From positions 959,001 through 1,023,000 of the forward strand of contig NC_087163.1 of the NCBI RefSeq assembly GCF_035594125.1: a stretch of 64,000 nucleotides of DNA. The letters run 5' to 3'. The notes beneath the pieces were generated by a model. That model did not search any database. It was not told the DNA's origin and saw nothing but the letters and a program-made list of their open reading frames with translations. Source of the stretch: Scylla paramamosain (Eukaryota > Arthropoda > Malacostraca > Decapoda > Portunidae). Within the stretch, counting starts at the first letter, position 1, and each line of letters opens with the position of its first letter. Below are positions 37,021 to 56,361 of the stretch, piece after piece. The position numbers and the translations under genes are program-made.

Positions 37021-37488
37021 TTTAATTAAACATTGACAGTCAGGCAAGCGGGCGTGGCCGTGTTTGGGAATACAGCCATACTGATACTGCACATTTGATC
37101 AGTTATGGTAATATAATTTGTTCTTAAACACTAATGGAATGTTTACTTAATATACAGGTAACAGGATTTGCTTGTTTGTTTACTAAAGATTAATGCACTT
37201 TTTTTTTTTTCTCTCTCTCTCTGTCTCTCTCTAATCATGGTAATAAACACTATCTTTCTTTCTAATTAAATGTATTCTATCCTTACTAATTATCAAAAAT
37301 ACCTTTCCTATATTTCTTTTTCTTTATAATTACACATATTCTCTCCTTTTAATTACAAAAAAAACTTCAAAATTAAATCTTTTTCTTTATTTTCTGCTAA
37401 AAAAAAAAACCAGAAGTTTCTATTTTTACATCACCTCTCTATCAATAAATGCTTTTCCTCTTATCAAAACAACATCAACGTGTTTCTT

Positions 37489-37546
<58 letters not shown>

Positions 37547-38372
37547 GGTAATAAACAGTCTTTTTTTCTTTCTAAGTGTTTTATTACATAACAAATGTCA
37601 CTCAGGAAATCACAGTAGCAAATCTTGTCCTATCTCTTTCAATGCTTTCGATATTTTCTTAATTTCTCCTCATTTTTTAAGTCCAATATGCATTAGTAAC
37701 GAAAATAAGACCAGTGCCTGTGGGTTGAGGGGAGGTTAGGGGAGGTTAGGCTGGTTAGGTTAGGTTAGGGCACACCGACAACACACCACAATATAAATAA
37801 GAAATAAAATAATACATAAGAAAATAAAAAGCTAAAAAAAAGTAAACAAACAATATATTTAACACCACCACAACACCTTTAAACACCCTCAAAATACCCC
37901 AAAACACAGCAAAACATCCCAAAACACAAAAAAACACACCAAAACACCCTCAAAATATCCCAAAACACACCAAAGCATCCCAAACCACTCCAAAAACACA
38001 CCAAAACACCCTTAAAATACCCAAAAACACCCAAAAACACCCCAAAACACACAAAAACATTTCAAAACACTCCAAAAACACACCAAAACACCCTCAAAAT
38101 ATCCCAAACACCCCAAAACACTCCAAAAACATACTAAAACACCCTCAAAATATCCCAAAACACCACAAAACACCATCTAGGGGCGATGTCTTGGCATTTT
38201 TTTTTTTTATAAAAAATTATGAATTCACATACTGTATTGTACTTCTAGGCTTTCCTCGCCACCTGTCAACATAACAACTTTGTCAGTATCAAGTTCTGTA
38301 AATACTTGCAGATTGTCATCAAAAAGAAAAAAAGAAAAAAAAATCACACTAGAGACAGGACAGTAGAAGGAA
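37021..38372. other. Spacer: microsatellites, short TTAGG tract, C/A minisatellite
   Basis: No gene seen. (TC)n at about 37494-37544, a short GGTTAGG tract at 37730-37768, and a degenerate CAAAACACCCTCAAAATA array at 37860-38180, similar to the array inside the tandem units. The last part (38180-38372) is probably 3' UTR of the minus-strand GPCR that ends at 38373. Confidence 0.65.
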
Positions 38373-40392
38373 CTAACATTGTGTGTCAGTGGTCTCCTGG
38401 AGAGAGACACTACTGATTTTTGATGATGAGTGAGATAATGTGGTGATATCATCATATTCCAAGGCGGCTGGCTTCATTGTATGGTTATCAGGGATGTCCA
38501 TCGACAATGAAGATCTTGAAAATTTCGAGGCAATAAATGAAGATAACAGTGTCCTTTTGAAACTGTCGAATTGAGCCAGGCAAGTCTTCTGCTCACCCGT
38601 ACAGCAACAGCAGCACTGGCGAATGACATTCCTAATCCGATTCGCAAACTTGAAGATCAGTGGAAACTTCTTCTTCAAGTGTTTACGTTTACTCCTATTG
38701 GCAATAAAGATCACAAATATGAAGAAGCCTTGCAATGTGTTCAGCGTGTCTGTTGTAGCCCTGTAGGTGTAAAATACATTCCATTAATATGGACGTCACG
38801 GAGAAATACAGCATTATTTACTGACGATCATACAAGTACGCTAGAGTATAAAAAAAAAAAGTTGACTACAATAATGTAAAAAAATTGATGTAATACAACC
38901 ATCTATCTATCTAGCAGTCTATCTTTACACAATACCCATTCTCTAAGAACAGTTACTCTCCCGAGGGAACAAACACGACCGGTCGCCATTCAATGCTGTC
39001 CCAGCATTCTTTTTTCATTCTTTCCTCTCATGTTTCAGCACTCCGTCTTCTTATTTCACTGGAGCTTTTCCTTTTGTACTGACGCTCTCTTAGCTATCTC
39101 AACTTCTGCGATTATTTCTATACAACATACTACTCTGCATATAATTTCATCTCTATTTGAAGTTGACACAGAGATACAAGTGCACAACAAAGGCCAGTTG
39201 CACTCACCACATTTCAGGAAGTGGAATGAGCCAAGACAGAAGTTCTGACACCCAGCACAAAGACATCAGCACCAGCAGAGAGAACTGTTGCTTAAAACTG
39301 AAACAAAACACATTCTGAAATAGGGAGCAGAATTTTTCATGTTACCTTATTCTCACCCCCTCTCTGCAGGCGTCCAAATGATCTCAGAATAATAGCAGGT
39401 GGTAGTTGATGTTACAGGGATTTTTGAGAATGCTTTGCATGATTCTAGTTGTGGTTTAACCCAGATTCTGTGTCATCAATAAAGAAAACACGCATAAGAA
39501 CTCGACTGCTCATCTATGTGACCTTTGAAAGCAGACCTGATGAGGATCCAAAGCGTCTCAAATCACTTACTCCGAGACGTAGTCACGTTTGCGATGGATC
39601 TTTTCCGTCAGCGCCCTCTTCTCACCAGTGCTCCCTGGGATGGTCTTAAGCACGGAGCAATTTTTTTCAAATTTCCTATAGGTCCAGTAAGTATGGACAA
39701 TAAAAACAATGTTGAGAGCAAATAGGAATCCAATGGGTCCATAGAAATATAGGAGGAGTGACGATGCACCTGAAAGTAAAACAGAAGACAAATGTAATGC
39801 TTAGAGAGATTTTACGCTTTCATACAAGTCTGGTCCATGTTAAAGTTTCACGCCATCTGGCACCTTACCTTCGAAGAAACACTTTCCCTGTACAAGACGA
39901 GGCTTCACCACGCCAGGCATGTCGTCCGGGGCGAATAATTGCATGCACACCGTCAGGATCCTGCAAGATGCTACTGATAAATTCGGAGCTTCATAAACGC
40001 TAATGATTATAAGACAGATGATCCATTTGCTTCATCCGGCAGCTAGTGAAAAGCTGACACCCGATATTGTAGTGAATGCCTGTGTAGCATCTGAATCAAT
40101 TCCCAAGATCTATCCCAAGGCTACAAATAAAACGGAAAAGAAAAATAAGTGATTTAGCTTAGGAAATCAAGCTGTTGACACTACTCGCTTGTAACATTAC
40201 TGCCAGTGATATCCTTACCCGATGGCAACTGGCGTCCCGAAGGCGTAGAGCATGTATAGCCAAATGGGGACGACTGAGGCAGGACGGAACTTGTTGAGGC
40301 TCCTGGAAGATGTGAGCTGGAGATTACTTCTAAGCGTCACCTGGACTTCGAAAAGGATCACGCACTCCTAAGTCTGCAGTGCGAGTCAATAG

Positions 40393-40471
<79 letters not shown>

Positions 40472-42577
40472 CTAATAATTCAGGACAAACTCACCATATT
40501 TTCCTCCACACCTCAAAACACAGCACGTTGAGCCAGAAAAAAGTGGACAGGAAACCAAACTGAAGCACAATCCCTGCAAGGAAATAACATCGCAAATTGA
40601 AGAAACACGTAAAATTGTAAAATTATACACTACTAAATAGTCACCAATCCGTCACCGATCATATGCATCACACCACGCCCACTGTGCTGTACACCACAAA
40701 CAGCGGATGCAAAAAACGTGCATCACTGACTTACCCATAATAAAACATGTAGACTTCTTCCAAGTCGTGCTGAAAATTCCTTGCGCGAACATGGAAGCGT
40801 AGGCCACCATGAGTGAAACGATGTGGAACAACTGGTACCACCCGCCACCATTCAGCAGCTCGGGAACCACGCAATAGCAGCCCATCGTCAGAAGCAGGAA
40901 GAAAAGGGAGATAATCTGACATATCGGGAACAAAATTTTTCGTATCTTCGGCCACAGCTTCGTTGGTTCCTTGATACACACTAATATTTTGTCTTCAACT
41001 TTCTCCCGACCATCACTAAACTTATCCAAACAATATTCCCTCGCTGACAAAAGGTTGCCAGATAAGTTAAAATTACCTCTGCTGTCAATAATGAGCTTCG
41101 TGTTCGCGTCCAGCACTGAACGGAATGGGCATGTTGGCAAGCCGTACACTACCCTATAATCGTGGGGCTGGGAGGTGAATTCAGGCTTGAAGTCCTTGAA
41201 GTTAGAGGAAACGCAGCGAAACAACATTTGGCTCATCTCCTCGCCATCTGGGCAGCATTTCCGCACACATGTATGTTCGTCACACACTTTGCGGTGCACC
41301 TCTGGGTAGGAATAGCATATATTGGCGGAATAAACCTCTGATCCGTTAGAGTTCACGTAGCCATCAACGCAGAGGTTAGGAGGGTGAGTAAAATATTCCT
41401 TAACATGACGATCAGCTGGGTTCCAAGCGTGCAGAACTCCGCTTGGAACAGCTAATAAAAAGGATTCTTTCGGAACTAATGGTATTGATAGCAGAGGATC
41501 TGTGGTGCAATTTAGGGGATGGTGGTGATTCTTAATAACTGGCCAATGAATGGCTTTTTCCAAGAACTTTACGGACATGGGAGGGGCAAGGAGTTTGGGG
41601 GTCGCGGCTTCCTGGCACATCCCATCCTTCAGTGCCTGGCCGTGGGGGCAGCATCTGGGTACCGAAGGCGGAGGAATACAGATCTTTATATTCCACGTCG
41701 GGTGTCCGTGGTCGTCGTCGCGCAGATCGGCACAGAAATCATTGACACGAAGACCAGTCTGGTCACCGGCATCAACGAGGACAACGTCGCCGCGTTTCCG
41801 ATAATAAAACTTCCCTTCACTGTAATTCATGAAACGATGATCCTTCTTCTCACAGGTTACGTCGTGCACCGCCACGTGCAGTTCAGCCACGGCGATCTGG
41901 CAGATGGAAATATTATGCACTCATTATTAACTTTGAAGAGCGTGAACTTCTAAAAAGTTATGCATACTTAAGTAATACTTCCGTATAAGATATAACAAAA
42001 TGTCTTTACAGTAAGTGAAGATCAAGGCAGTGCAGACTGACGAGGAAATTCATAATACATATCAGCCCGAAATATGATGAAATTCTCGTTTACTTACCTT
42101 AACATCCTCAAAATCACGATCTTTACTGTTAATGTAGGCGTCAGAAAGGAAGCGTCGGCAGCCATCAGGAGTCATTTCTGGACAAGAGCATACTACCAAC
42201 TGGTCCACGCGTGTCGGCACCCTGCCGCTCTCCAGCAGCGGCTGCAACACGGTGGTTCTACCGCGCTGTTCGCCGCCACTCTCCGGAGGTGTGCTGATGT
42301 GTTCTTGGGATGTGGTGCGACCTTCTTGAGTGGTGACGATGGTGTCTTGAGGGCCGACTGTGGTGAAGAGTTGATCAGGGTTGACAGAAGCTACGCCTTG
42401 GGAGGCAAGCGCGGCATCCCTCATCAAAGTTGTCGTGTTGCCCTCCTCCAGCATCTCCGGTGTGGCGTGTCCTTCGCCCACACACAAGCATGTGTGGGAC
42501 AACACGACCAAGGCTATCACCACAGCACCGCACTGTGGCATGCTGACATTCGTACACCTGCGCTGCGGTGGCTGCAT
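38373..42577 (-). CDS. Methuselah-like GPCR (secretin-type receptor)
   Basis: Exon 1 (42098-42577) has a Met start, a hydrophobic signal segment (VVIALVVLSHTCLCV) and a Thr/Ser-rich leader. Exon 2 (40735-41896) gives a Cys-rich ectodomain with the repeated CCP motif (RCCPHGQALKDGMC, RKCCPDGEEM), then membrane segment 1 (ILFPICQIISLFFLLLTMG) and 2 (LFHIVSLMVAYASMFAQGIF). Exons 40495-40573 (segment 3, FGFLSTFFWLNVLCFEVW) and 40219-40302 (segment 4, YMLYAFGTPVAIG) join in phase. Exon 39571-39769 carries segment 5 (YFYGPIGFLFALNIVFIV). The last exon (about 38373-38764) carries segment 7 (LNTLQGFFIFVIFIAN) and a cytosolic tail to TAG. Methuselah receptors are surface receptors linked in flies to stress resistance and lifespan. 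Segment 6 and a clean second extracellular loop exon were not found; the candidate loop exon near 40040-40126 has an in-frame stop, so the gene may be damaged or my model incomplete. Confidence 0.8.
40398..40469. repeat. (AG)n microsatellite in GPCR intron
   Basis: Perfect GA run of about 72 bp, 25 bp from the donor of the segment-3 exon. Confidence 0.95.
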
Positions 42578-43335
42578 TGAGAGCAGGGGGTCAGGATCTA
42601 ATGGACCACAGTATTTTTATTTTACTTACTCTATTTTACTTTTATTCATGTTACTGAGGAAGCGGCAGTTTTGTGCTAACACACACGATCATCAATTTCT
42701 TATCAGTTATTTTCTAACAGGTTTACAAGGCACCAAGTATACGATTGTGTGCACAAGACGGTTGATGACGTGCTTTATAAAGGCCAAGCACAAGAAGGAG
42801 TGCACCACTTTGAGCAGATTCATAGAAAACCGCAGTGCTGGAGCACACAACCTTCCCCCTCACCAGTAAGTGAAAGACTGAAAACTTGCTTGCATTTGTT
42901 ATACGCCACTGAGTCCAGCAAGGGACCATTCCGGGCATTTGTCTCCCGCGTGAGGTAGTCAAGGCTCCGCCCACCTGTACCTTCCTTGCCTTGCCTGTCC
43001 TACCCATGCCGCATAACAGGTAAATGAACGACACGAGTAAAACATTACAAATAACCTGGAAGGATCATTGTTGTATTTATGGCCAACAGATTTCTACTTG
43101 ACAAATGTTTGGCAACTGGTACCAAGGTCTCTCAAACGGGTTTCCCAGCACGCATTTAGAGGAACATCGTGACCTCATCCGTTTCCAACAGCCTTTTTTG
43201 ACCTTACCCCGGTCTCTCAGTCAAGACAGAGCCGCTCACGTGTATAAATGTCCTCAAGGCTTGACCTACATTATGCCAAGTTCTTGTTCAGTGCTTTGGT
43301 ATTACAGTGATATAAAGGAGACTGTAAGCACTGCA
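42578..43335. other. Upstream flank of the GPCR gene, no gene seen
   Basis: Unique sequence that should hold the GPCR promoter (minus strand). No TATA box or clear initiator could be singled out. Short open frames on both strands overlap and none resembles a known family. Confidence 0.4.
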
Positions 43336-43489
43336 ATTAAATGTTTTAGATTTCCAAAAGACGATAACATTAGAAAACACTGGATTCGTGCCTGCAACTG
43401 AGTTTATTTCAACACGAAAAATGCAGTGGTGTGCTCCAGGCATTTCACGCCAAGTGATTATACAAGAGACTTTATGCACCAGTTATTAT
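43336..43489 (+). pseudogene. THAP zinc-finger domain remnant
   Basis: The plus frame reads KCFRFPKDDNIRKHWIRACN, stop TGA at 43399-43401, then VYFNTKNAVVCSRHFTPSDY and TRDF. This matches the core of the THAP domain (C2CH zinc finger): FPKD, W, and VCSRHF with the C-x2-H pair. The N-terminal C-x2-4-C pair is not seen, and downstream sequence runs into (AG)n. The TGA sits where an Arg codon would fit. THAP domains occur in P-element-type transposases and in host regulators; this one is a dead fragment of either. Confidence 0.7.
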
Positions 43490-43492
43490 TAT

Positions 43493-43494
<2 letters not shown>

Positions 43495-43561
<67 letters not shown>

Positions 43562-43703
43562 TGTGTGTGTGTGTGTGTGTGTGTAGGTGTGGCGATAAAG
43601 AAGTAGGCTTCTGAATCTCCAGGGAATTCCGTTCCCCTCTCACTCTCTCACTCACTATAGCCTGCCTCCACCTCCACTCACTTCTATAAAATATTTGATG
43701 CTT

Positions 43704-43779
<76 letters not shown>
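43495..43779. repeat. (AG)n and (GT)n microsatellites
   Basis: (GA)n at 43495-43558 followed directly by (GT)n to about 43584, and a second (GA)n at 43706-43779. Confidence 0.95.
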
Positions 43780-43780
<1 letters not shown>

Positions 43781-45274
43781 AAAAGAAATGTCTTGTATCT
43801 GGTGATGACGAAATTTAAATAAATTTATAAACCTATATTATCATGATAATAATATCAATAAATTTAAATAATGTAGGTTATCTTGAATATATCCATGAAT
43901 AACAGGGATACCTTGGCTGGTACAGAGACTGGGAGGGAGGCTGCGTGTCTCCATCACAGACCATCACCTCCTCCACCTACTACTACTTTTGCTTAAGAAA
44001 GAGAAAAAGAAGAAAAACAATAGCCCACTAAAGAACATCAAATTAAGTAAAAAAAAAAAAAAAAGAGCAAAACTTATATTCATGGCTTAAGAATAAAATA
44101 AAGAAAGAAGGGAGAAAACCGAACGATCTCTCCTTTATAGCCTCATTTGCCTTTTTTTTTTTTTTCTTCTCTTCATTTCTCCAACAGCTCTACTCTCTTA
44201 TGAAGGTGACGGGTGATGGTTACGGGGTCACTCAGCTACAACAATAAACATTACCTACGGATCGAAGTCTTCAAGTCGTTGCAATCATGACGTACAAAAA
44301 TACATACGCAACTGGCGATGTCTTGTAAACGTGGCACGGGAACACGGAAACACCATAAAGAATTTTTTACTATGAGGCTGAAAAAAAAAAAAAACGGGAA
44401 ACATGATTATAAAACGTAAAATAAAGGAGGGGAATGAGGAAGAGGTGGAAAGTGGAGAAAAGGATGATGGACAAAGAGAGGAAGAGCACGGGAGGAGACA
44501 CTGTGATAAGGATCCACCAGGAAACCCCTTGTCCTGCATGCTGCGTCACTCGACAACAATGAATTTATAATAAGCTCTGACGATCAAGGTAAGATGGATA
44601 TATAGTACACAGAAATACATTGCAGGAAGAGGAAGAGAAAAGGAAAATAAATGCGGTTTCCACTTAGGAACTGTTATGTTATCATTGTTTCTGTATGCTC
44701 GTTTTTAATGAAGTAATACATGAATAAAATTAATCCTCCTTCTTTGTTACTGTCCTCCACTTCGTTTTTTTTTTTTTTTTGTCTTCTTTTTGGTGTTATC
44801 TTGTTCTATTTTTCCTTATCGTCCTCCTCCTCCTCTTCATCCTCGTCATACAAAACACATCAGTGATTGCTATACGTACAATACATGTGACATACGCAAT
44901 GTTTAAACAAAACGTCAGTTCACCTGTTCATAAAGCAAGATATGAATGATGTTGAATGATAAAGCGTGGCGGGAAGGAACGAAGGAGGTAGGCAGCCAAC
45001 AGTCAGGATCAGAATGCTTGTTGTATGGTTACGGGACTTGACTAGAAATAATAGGAAATATTTAAGAAACCTTTGGGTGTAATCTCATCCGCCGGACACC
45101 CCCGCGCAAGTAATTATTATTTCCGGTGATAATCTTCCTAATGTTCGTCTTCTCTCTGATATCACGTGTCCACGGCCGGGGAAGCCTATGTAGGTTACAC
45201 GACAGGACACTATTCCGTGCTTCTTTGTCTCGATTTCATCCTTTACAAATGAAAAGTGAGGCGTGAGTTGAGTT

Positions 45275-45278
<4 letters not shown>
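43780..45278. other. No gene seen
   Basis: A/T-rich, many short A and T homopolymers and purine-rich stretches (AGGAAGAGG types). Open frames on either strand are short and low in complexity. Confidence 0.6.

Positions 45279-45350
<72 letters not shown>
45279..45350. repeat. (TC)n-(TG)n compound microsatellite
   Basis: (TC)n at 45279-45322 passing into (TG)n to 45350, followed by CAACAA-rich sequence. Confidence 0.9.
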
Positions 45351-45358
<8 letters not shown>

Positions 45359-45607
45359 AATCACCTTCAACGGCGTCACTATTATCAGCAACAACAACAA
45401 AAGCAGGAACAATAAAAAAAAATAATCAACAGCAACAACTGCAACAGCAACAATAACAACAACCAATTATTACAACTACTAATACTAGACTTAGACGAGT
45501 ACTTTTTTTTATTACGAACTTAACTCTAGAAAGAAGACTGCAAAAGGCTGGTTGGCCTACAGTGAACAGTTTTCTGTTACGTTCCCCCACCATTGCCAAC
45601 CTCCCTA

Positions 45608-46125
45608 TTACCACTTGTTTTCCCTATCCATATAATCATCTAACACTCTCTTGAAAGTATTTACCGTGTTGGTGTTGATCACATGACTGCTAAGCCTATT
45701 CCACTCGTTCATCACTCTATTTGTGAACTAGTTCCTACCAATCTCTTTCCTCAACCTAAATTTATGTAGCTTATATATGTACTCACCGTGGCACGCCCTT
45801 GCCGCCTCTCACCTACTATCGTCATCTCCGGCAGTACCCCGTCTTCGTCGCCGCCCCTGGCTACCTCTTTGCCGACGCCGTCCTTAATCTACCCTGACGA
45901 TGGCCCCACTGGTCTTTCTGGATATTACAGGTCTTTTGTTTCTCATTATACTTGGATCTATTATCTACTTTACATGCGTTACCTCGAATTCTGTCCCGAT
46001 TGTTTACTGTGAGAATATCACTTATTTATATCACCTTTGCTGATTATTTTTACCCATTTAAATACTTATGTCATGTCCCCACGCACCTTCTTCTCTCCAG
46101 TAAATGCAGGTTGAGTCGTTTTAGC
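45608..46125 (-). mobile_element. Decayed non-LTR retrotransposon, RT C-terminal remnant
   Basis: Minus-strand reading ends NRVMNEWNRLSSHV, NTFKRVLDDYMDRENKW, stop (TAA at 45608-45610), the usual tail of CR1/RTE-type reverse transcriptases. Further upstream (about 46060-46125) NRLKRLNLHLLERRR, then RGDM in a shifted frame, fits the thumb region. Several stops and frame changes show an old copy. The stretch between, 45790-45960, shows no recognisable RT. Confidence 0.65.
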
Positions 46126-46153
46126 CTATTGATTTCGTTAATTCCTTACTGAC

Positions 46154-46160
<7 letters not shown>

Positions 46161-46236
<76 letters not shown>

Positions 46237-46237
46237 A

Positions 46238-46268
<31 letters not shown>
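46161..46268. repeat. (AG)n and (AC)n microsatellites
   Basis: (AG)n at 46161-46231, then (AC)n at 46236-46268. Confidence 0.95.
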
Positions 46269-46779
46269 CATTCCACTAAAATAAAGAGACAAAAATCATT
46301 ATACCCAGTTGGTAATCCTGAAGAAGAAGAAGAAGAAAAACATCTACTTAATAATTAACACTTCAGTCAGGCAAGGAAACAATCACCACTCGCCACTTGA
46401 AGGAGCATTGGGAGGCCACTCAAGGCCGCTAGTTGGCGACACAACATTTGTTACCCCACAACACGAATCACGAGTCAGTCTCCACAAAAATAAATAAATA
46501 AATAAATAAATAAGTAAAAAGTAGGAAAACTTCGGACGACTGGAGACGAGGGAGGTGGTTACTGAAGGGAACTGGTTTGACTTCTTCCTTGCCTCCTCCC
46601 TTCCTACCCCCTACCGTCCCCGACACACACACACACACACACACACCACGTCATACCCATGGGTTCTTGCGTCTGTTTTGCTCGACTCTCCAAACTTGCT
46701 TTCTCATAGTGCATTGCTTAACGGCAAGGAGTTGCGAGCTGGACAGGATGCGAATTTTTTTGGATGGAAGGAATGTGGA

Positions 46780-46781
<2 letters not shown>
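46269..46781. other. No gene seen
   Basis: Short unique stretch with an (AAG)n run near 46320, an (AAAT)n run near 46488-46512 and a short (AC)n at 46625-46646. Confidence 0.6.

Positions 46782-46861
<80 letters not shown>
46782..46861. repeat. (TC)n microsatellite
   Basis: Perfect CT run of about 80 bp. Confidence 0.95.
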
Positions 46862-46863
<2 letters not shown>

Positions 46864-47070
46864 CCTAAAGGTAAAAAAAAAAACAAAACCTTTGTCCAAG
46901 AAACACAAACTAAGGTAGGTATGTATGGGCACACGTATTTTCTCCGTCACTAAGAATGTTTTATCCACATGAGTTGAAGATGTTTGCTATCCAACCTTGC
47001 AACATTCTAAAAAAAAAAAAAAAGACGCCGTACGTATTTTCCGCATGAGTCGTGTTCCTCTTATCCTTCC

Positions 47071-47141
47071 TCGTGGGTGTGTGTGTGTGTGTGTGCGTGT
47101 GTGTGTGTGTGTGTGGTGGTCTGCTGGTCGACCGTAGGTGA

Positions 47142-47187
<46 letters not shown>

Positions 47188-47212
47188 TGGTCTGCTGGTC
47201 GACTGTAGGTGA

Positions 47213-47246
<34 letters not shown>

Positions 47247-47271
47247 TGGTCTGCTGGTCGACCGTAGGTGA

Positions 47272-47317
<46 letters not shown>

Positions 47318-47342
47318 TGGTCTGCTGGTCGACCGTAGGTAA

Positions 47343-47384
<42 letters not shown>

Positions 47385-47417
47385 GTGTGTGGTGGTCTGC
47401 TGGTCGACCGTAGGTGA

Positions 47418-47457
<40 letters not shown>
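47071..47457. repeat. Compound minisatellite: GT arrays with a conserved unique core
   Basis: Five copies of a core containing GGTCTGCTGGTCGAC, then CGTAGGTGAA, starting near 47115, 47187, 47245, 47316 and 47390, each separated by a (GT)n run of different length. One core has T for C in CGACTGTAGG, another ends GTAAAT. Confidence 0.95.
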
Positions 47458-47461
<4 letters not shown>

Positions 47462-47637
47462 AATGAGTATATGTCTTCAATCGGTAATCATTATCTTGTC
47501 CAGAAGCTGCTTCCTACACGTTTACCAGGCCCTATGTCTCTATCAGTGTCCTCAGTCACCTCTTATGCTCTCCTCAGTTGTCTACTCATCACAAGCAGCA
47601 AGTCCTTTCCTGCCTGCGTTACGGAAATGTTTTGTTA

Positions 47638-47640
<3 letters not shown>

Positions 47641-47690
<50 letters not shown>
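47641..47690. repeat. (AG)n microsatellite
   Basis: Perfect GA run of about 50 bp. Confidence 0.95.
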
Positions 47691-47696
<6 letters not shown>

Positions 47697-49480
47697 GCGG
47701 GCTCGAGAAACGTGGCAGTGTTCAAAAGGAAAATTCCCGCGTGACCCCACCCTAGCCGCCAGTTTAGAGATATCGAACCGTAGCTACCTATGACCTACCA
47801 ACCCCCATCTCCTCTCGGTCACCTCGTCCTCTCATTGAAATGTGTGACTCGCTGGTGAGAGGGCTGAGGGCATCACGGGCACATGGTAGTCGAGTGAGTG
47901 TAGGTGGAATTTTTTTTAGTACACTAACACATTGTGGCAGGTAATTCCACACTGCAGCCACCTTCAGATACATTATGAATTCATAACACAAAGTAAAGAG
48001 GAACTTCCTAGACTATTTCGTCACTCTCAAGGTATCTATTTCCGTATTTCACGTTACACTCGTGCAAAGTAACAGAGCTGCATCAAGGAGCAGGGTTAAG
48101 GATTCGGCCAAGTCAATATTGTACTCACAAATTCCATCTTGCTCGTTGCACGACGCTCTCACAAATTCTATTAGCAGACAATGAAGGCTCCACGCGACAC
48201 CTCGAGGCGAACCCTTCCCCGTGACCCATCACGGCACCATCCTGTGTGTGTGTGTGTGTGTGTGGAACATTAATGAACACAAAGCTATAAAAATCTAATA
48301 CAGAGAATATGCTTTTAAAATGACATAATATTTAATTGTATTAATTAAGATGGATTCATGTGTAAGTTTGCCTGGTTATGTGAAGCTCATGATTGCGAAA
48401 ACAGACTCAGCACATCGCGAAGGAACACGTGGTGAAAAAAAAAAAGTTATCCTATATCTGATATAAGCTAACAACACAAAATCAGGTGCGGCAACAGCTG
48501 AAATGAGCACCAGACACAATGTTCAGATTCTGCTTTGAAATGAAAATCAAATAACGAAATTGAATGTAAGTATATAGTTTCGTTATTTTTTTTCAATTCT
48601 TACTGACGTATGTGCCTCACCTCCCAGGCAAGGACTGCCTGAAGAGCTTCCACACTTCCTGCCGCGCCCCACAGCACACAACACACCGCGCCGTTCCGGA
48701 AATTGAGAACTGCGAGGACAAGACGTGGTGTGGCATCACACGACCCCCAAAGCAAGTGACGCCCGCCAAGGCCCGGGGGTGCAATGAAAGCCCCGAAGCC
48801 TCATGAAGTGCGAGTATACTTGTGCACCAATCACAGAGGAGCGGCGTGGTCATAATACTAGTCTTCAAATTAGACTTCCACCTGATAAGACGCTGTTCAG
48901 TTTCCCACTATATACCTATAAGCCTTCCTATTCCTAGATTTTTTCTTGGATGATTCGTGGTCCAGGCTCGCTCTCCCGGCTGTCCGTGCCACACGCGGAA
49001 CGACGCGGACGTGACGCTATCATATTACACCACCGCAGACAATCATATTATTACAAACCAGAAAAAGTCTTCTGAAAATCAACGATCACCAAGTCACGCT
49101 ACCCAGACATCTGATTAGAGACTAAGGGAGTTAAAAGTTCAGCTGCGCGGCGTGGGTGCGGCTGTAGCCTGGAGGCTGCTGTAATGAAAGGGGCACTGCT
49201 GCCAGCCTCCCTCCAACTCCTGCCCAGCAAGCGTCGGTTCACACTGCCCTCCCCCGCCTGCTGCAGCACTCATACCCCACATCCTCACGTCCCGCCCCTG
49301 CCTCGTAAGGGTGGGCGACGCCTTGATCTATATATCTAAATATACATACAATCGCGCGACGCTGCACCTCCACCCTCATCCTGCTGTACCGTGTCCATAT
49401 CGTCCCCCAGGCAAGCTTTCTTCCTGGTCGTGGAGGGCCACCTTTCCCAACCACTCACCGCTATCGGCTACTACATCAGG
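47691..49480 (+). other. Upstream region of the ionotropic receptor gene
   Basis: No confident gene. A GC-richer island at 48610-48806 holds an open plus frame of 64 codons (CLKSFHTSC, CEDKTWCGITRPP) that could be an exon but resembles no family I know. 49140-49480 is GC-rich and probably includes promoter and 5' UTR of the receptor gene that starts at 49481. Confidence 0.35.
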
Positions 49481-55994
<6,514 letters not shown>

Positions 55995-56146
55995 CAGAAC
56001 TCCTGAAACTCGCTGGCTCTGGACACAACTACGCTGTATCACCAGCACAACACACAGGCGAAAAGGCTCTGTTGCGCTGTTCCACCCCAAGGGCCAGACA
56101 TTCACAAATGAGGTTTACTGCTGCTACTGTATCTCCGCTACACCAT

Positions 56147-56196
<50 letters not shown>

Positions 56197-56355
56197 ATGT
56201 GACCCTGAGAGGTCCTGCCACTCACCCGCCTGGCGCCTGCAGAAGTGCTAGTGAGGGGATCGCGGGCAGCCACCAGTAAACATCACGCCCACAAGTTGAT
56301 AATGTCTGATAATGTCTCTTGTGATCATATTTCAATTTCCTCTAGTCTGAATGCA

Positions 56356-56361
56356 AATAAA
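56356..56361 (+). terminator. Polyadenylation signal of the receptor gene
   Basis: AATAAA 362 bp after the stop codon, in an A/T-richer context; an (AC)n run (56150-56192) lies in the presumed 3' UTR. Confidence 0.5.

Noticed and set aside
13816..38180. CRISPR-like array (repeats with regular spacers)
   Set aside because: Repeats are pentamers or dinucleotides with no unique spacers, in a eukaryotic genome with introns.
41519..41953. Plus-strand open frame of 144 codons opposite the GPCR ectodomain
   Set aside because: Shadow of the minus-strand coding exon; no family resemblance.
48612..48868. Protein-coding gene on either strand of the GC-rich island
   Set aside because: Both strands are open and overlap; no recognisable domain, and composition alone can explain it. 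Kept only as a remark.
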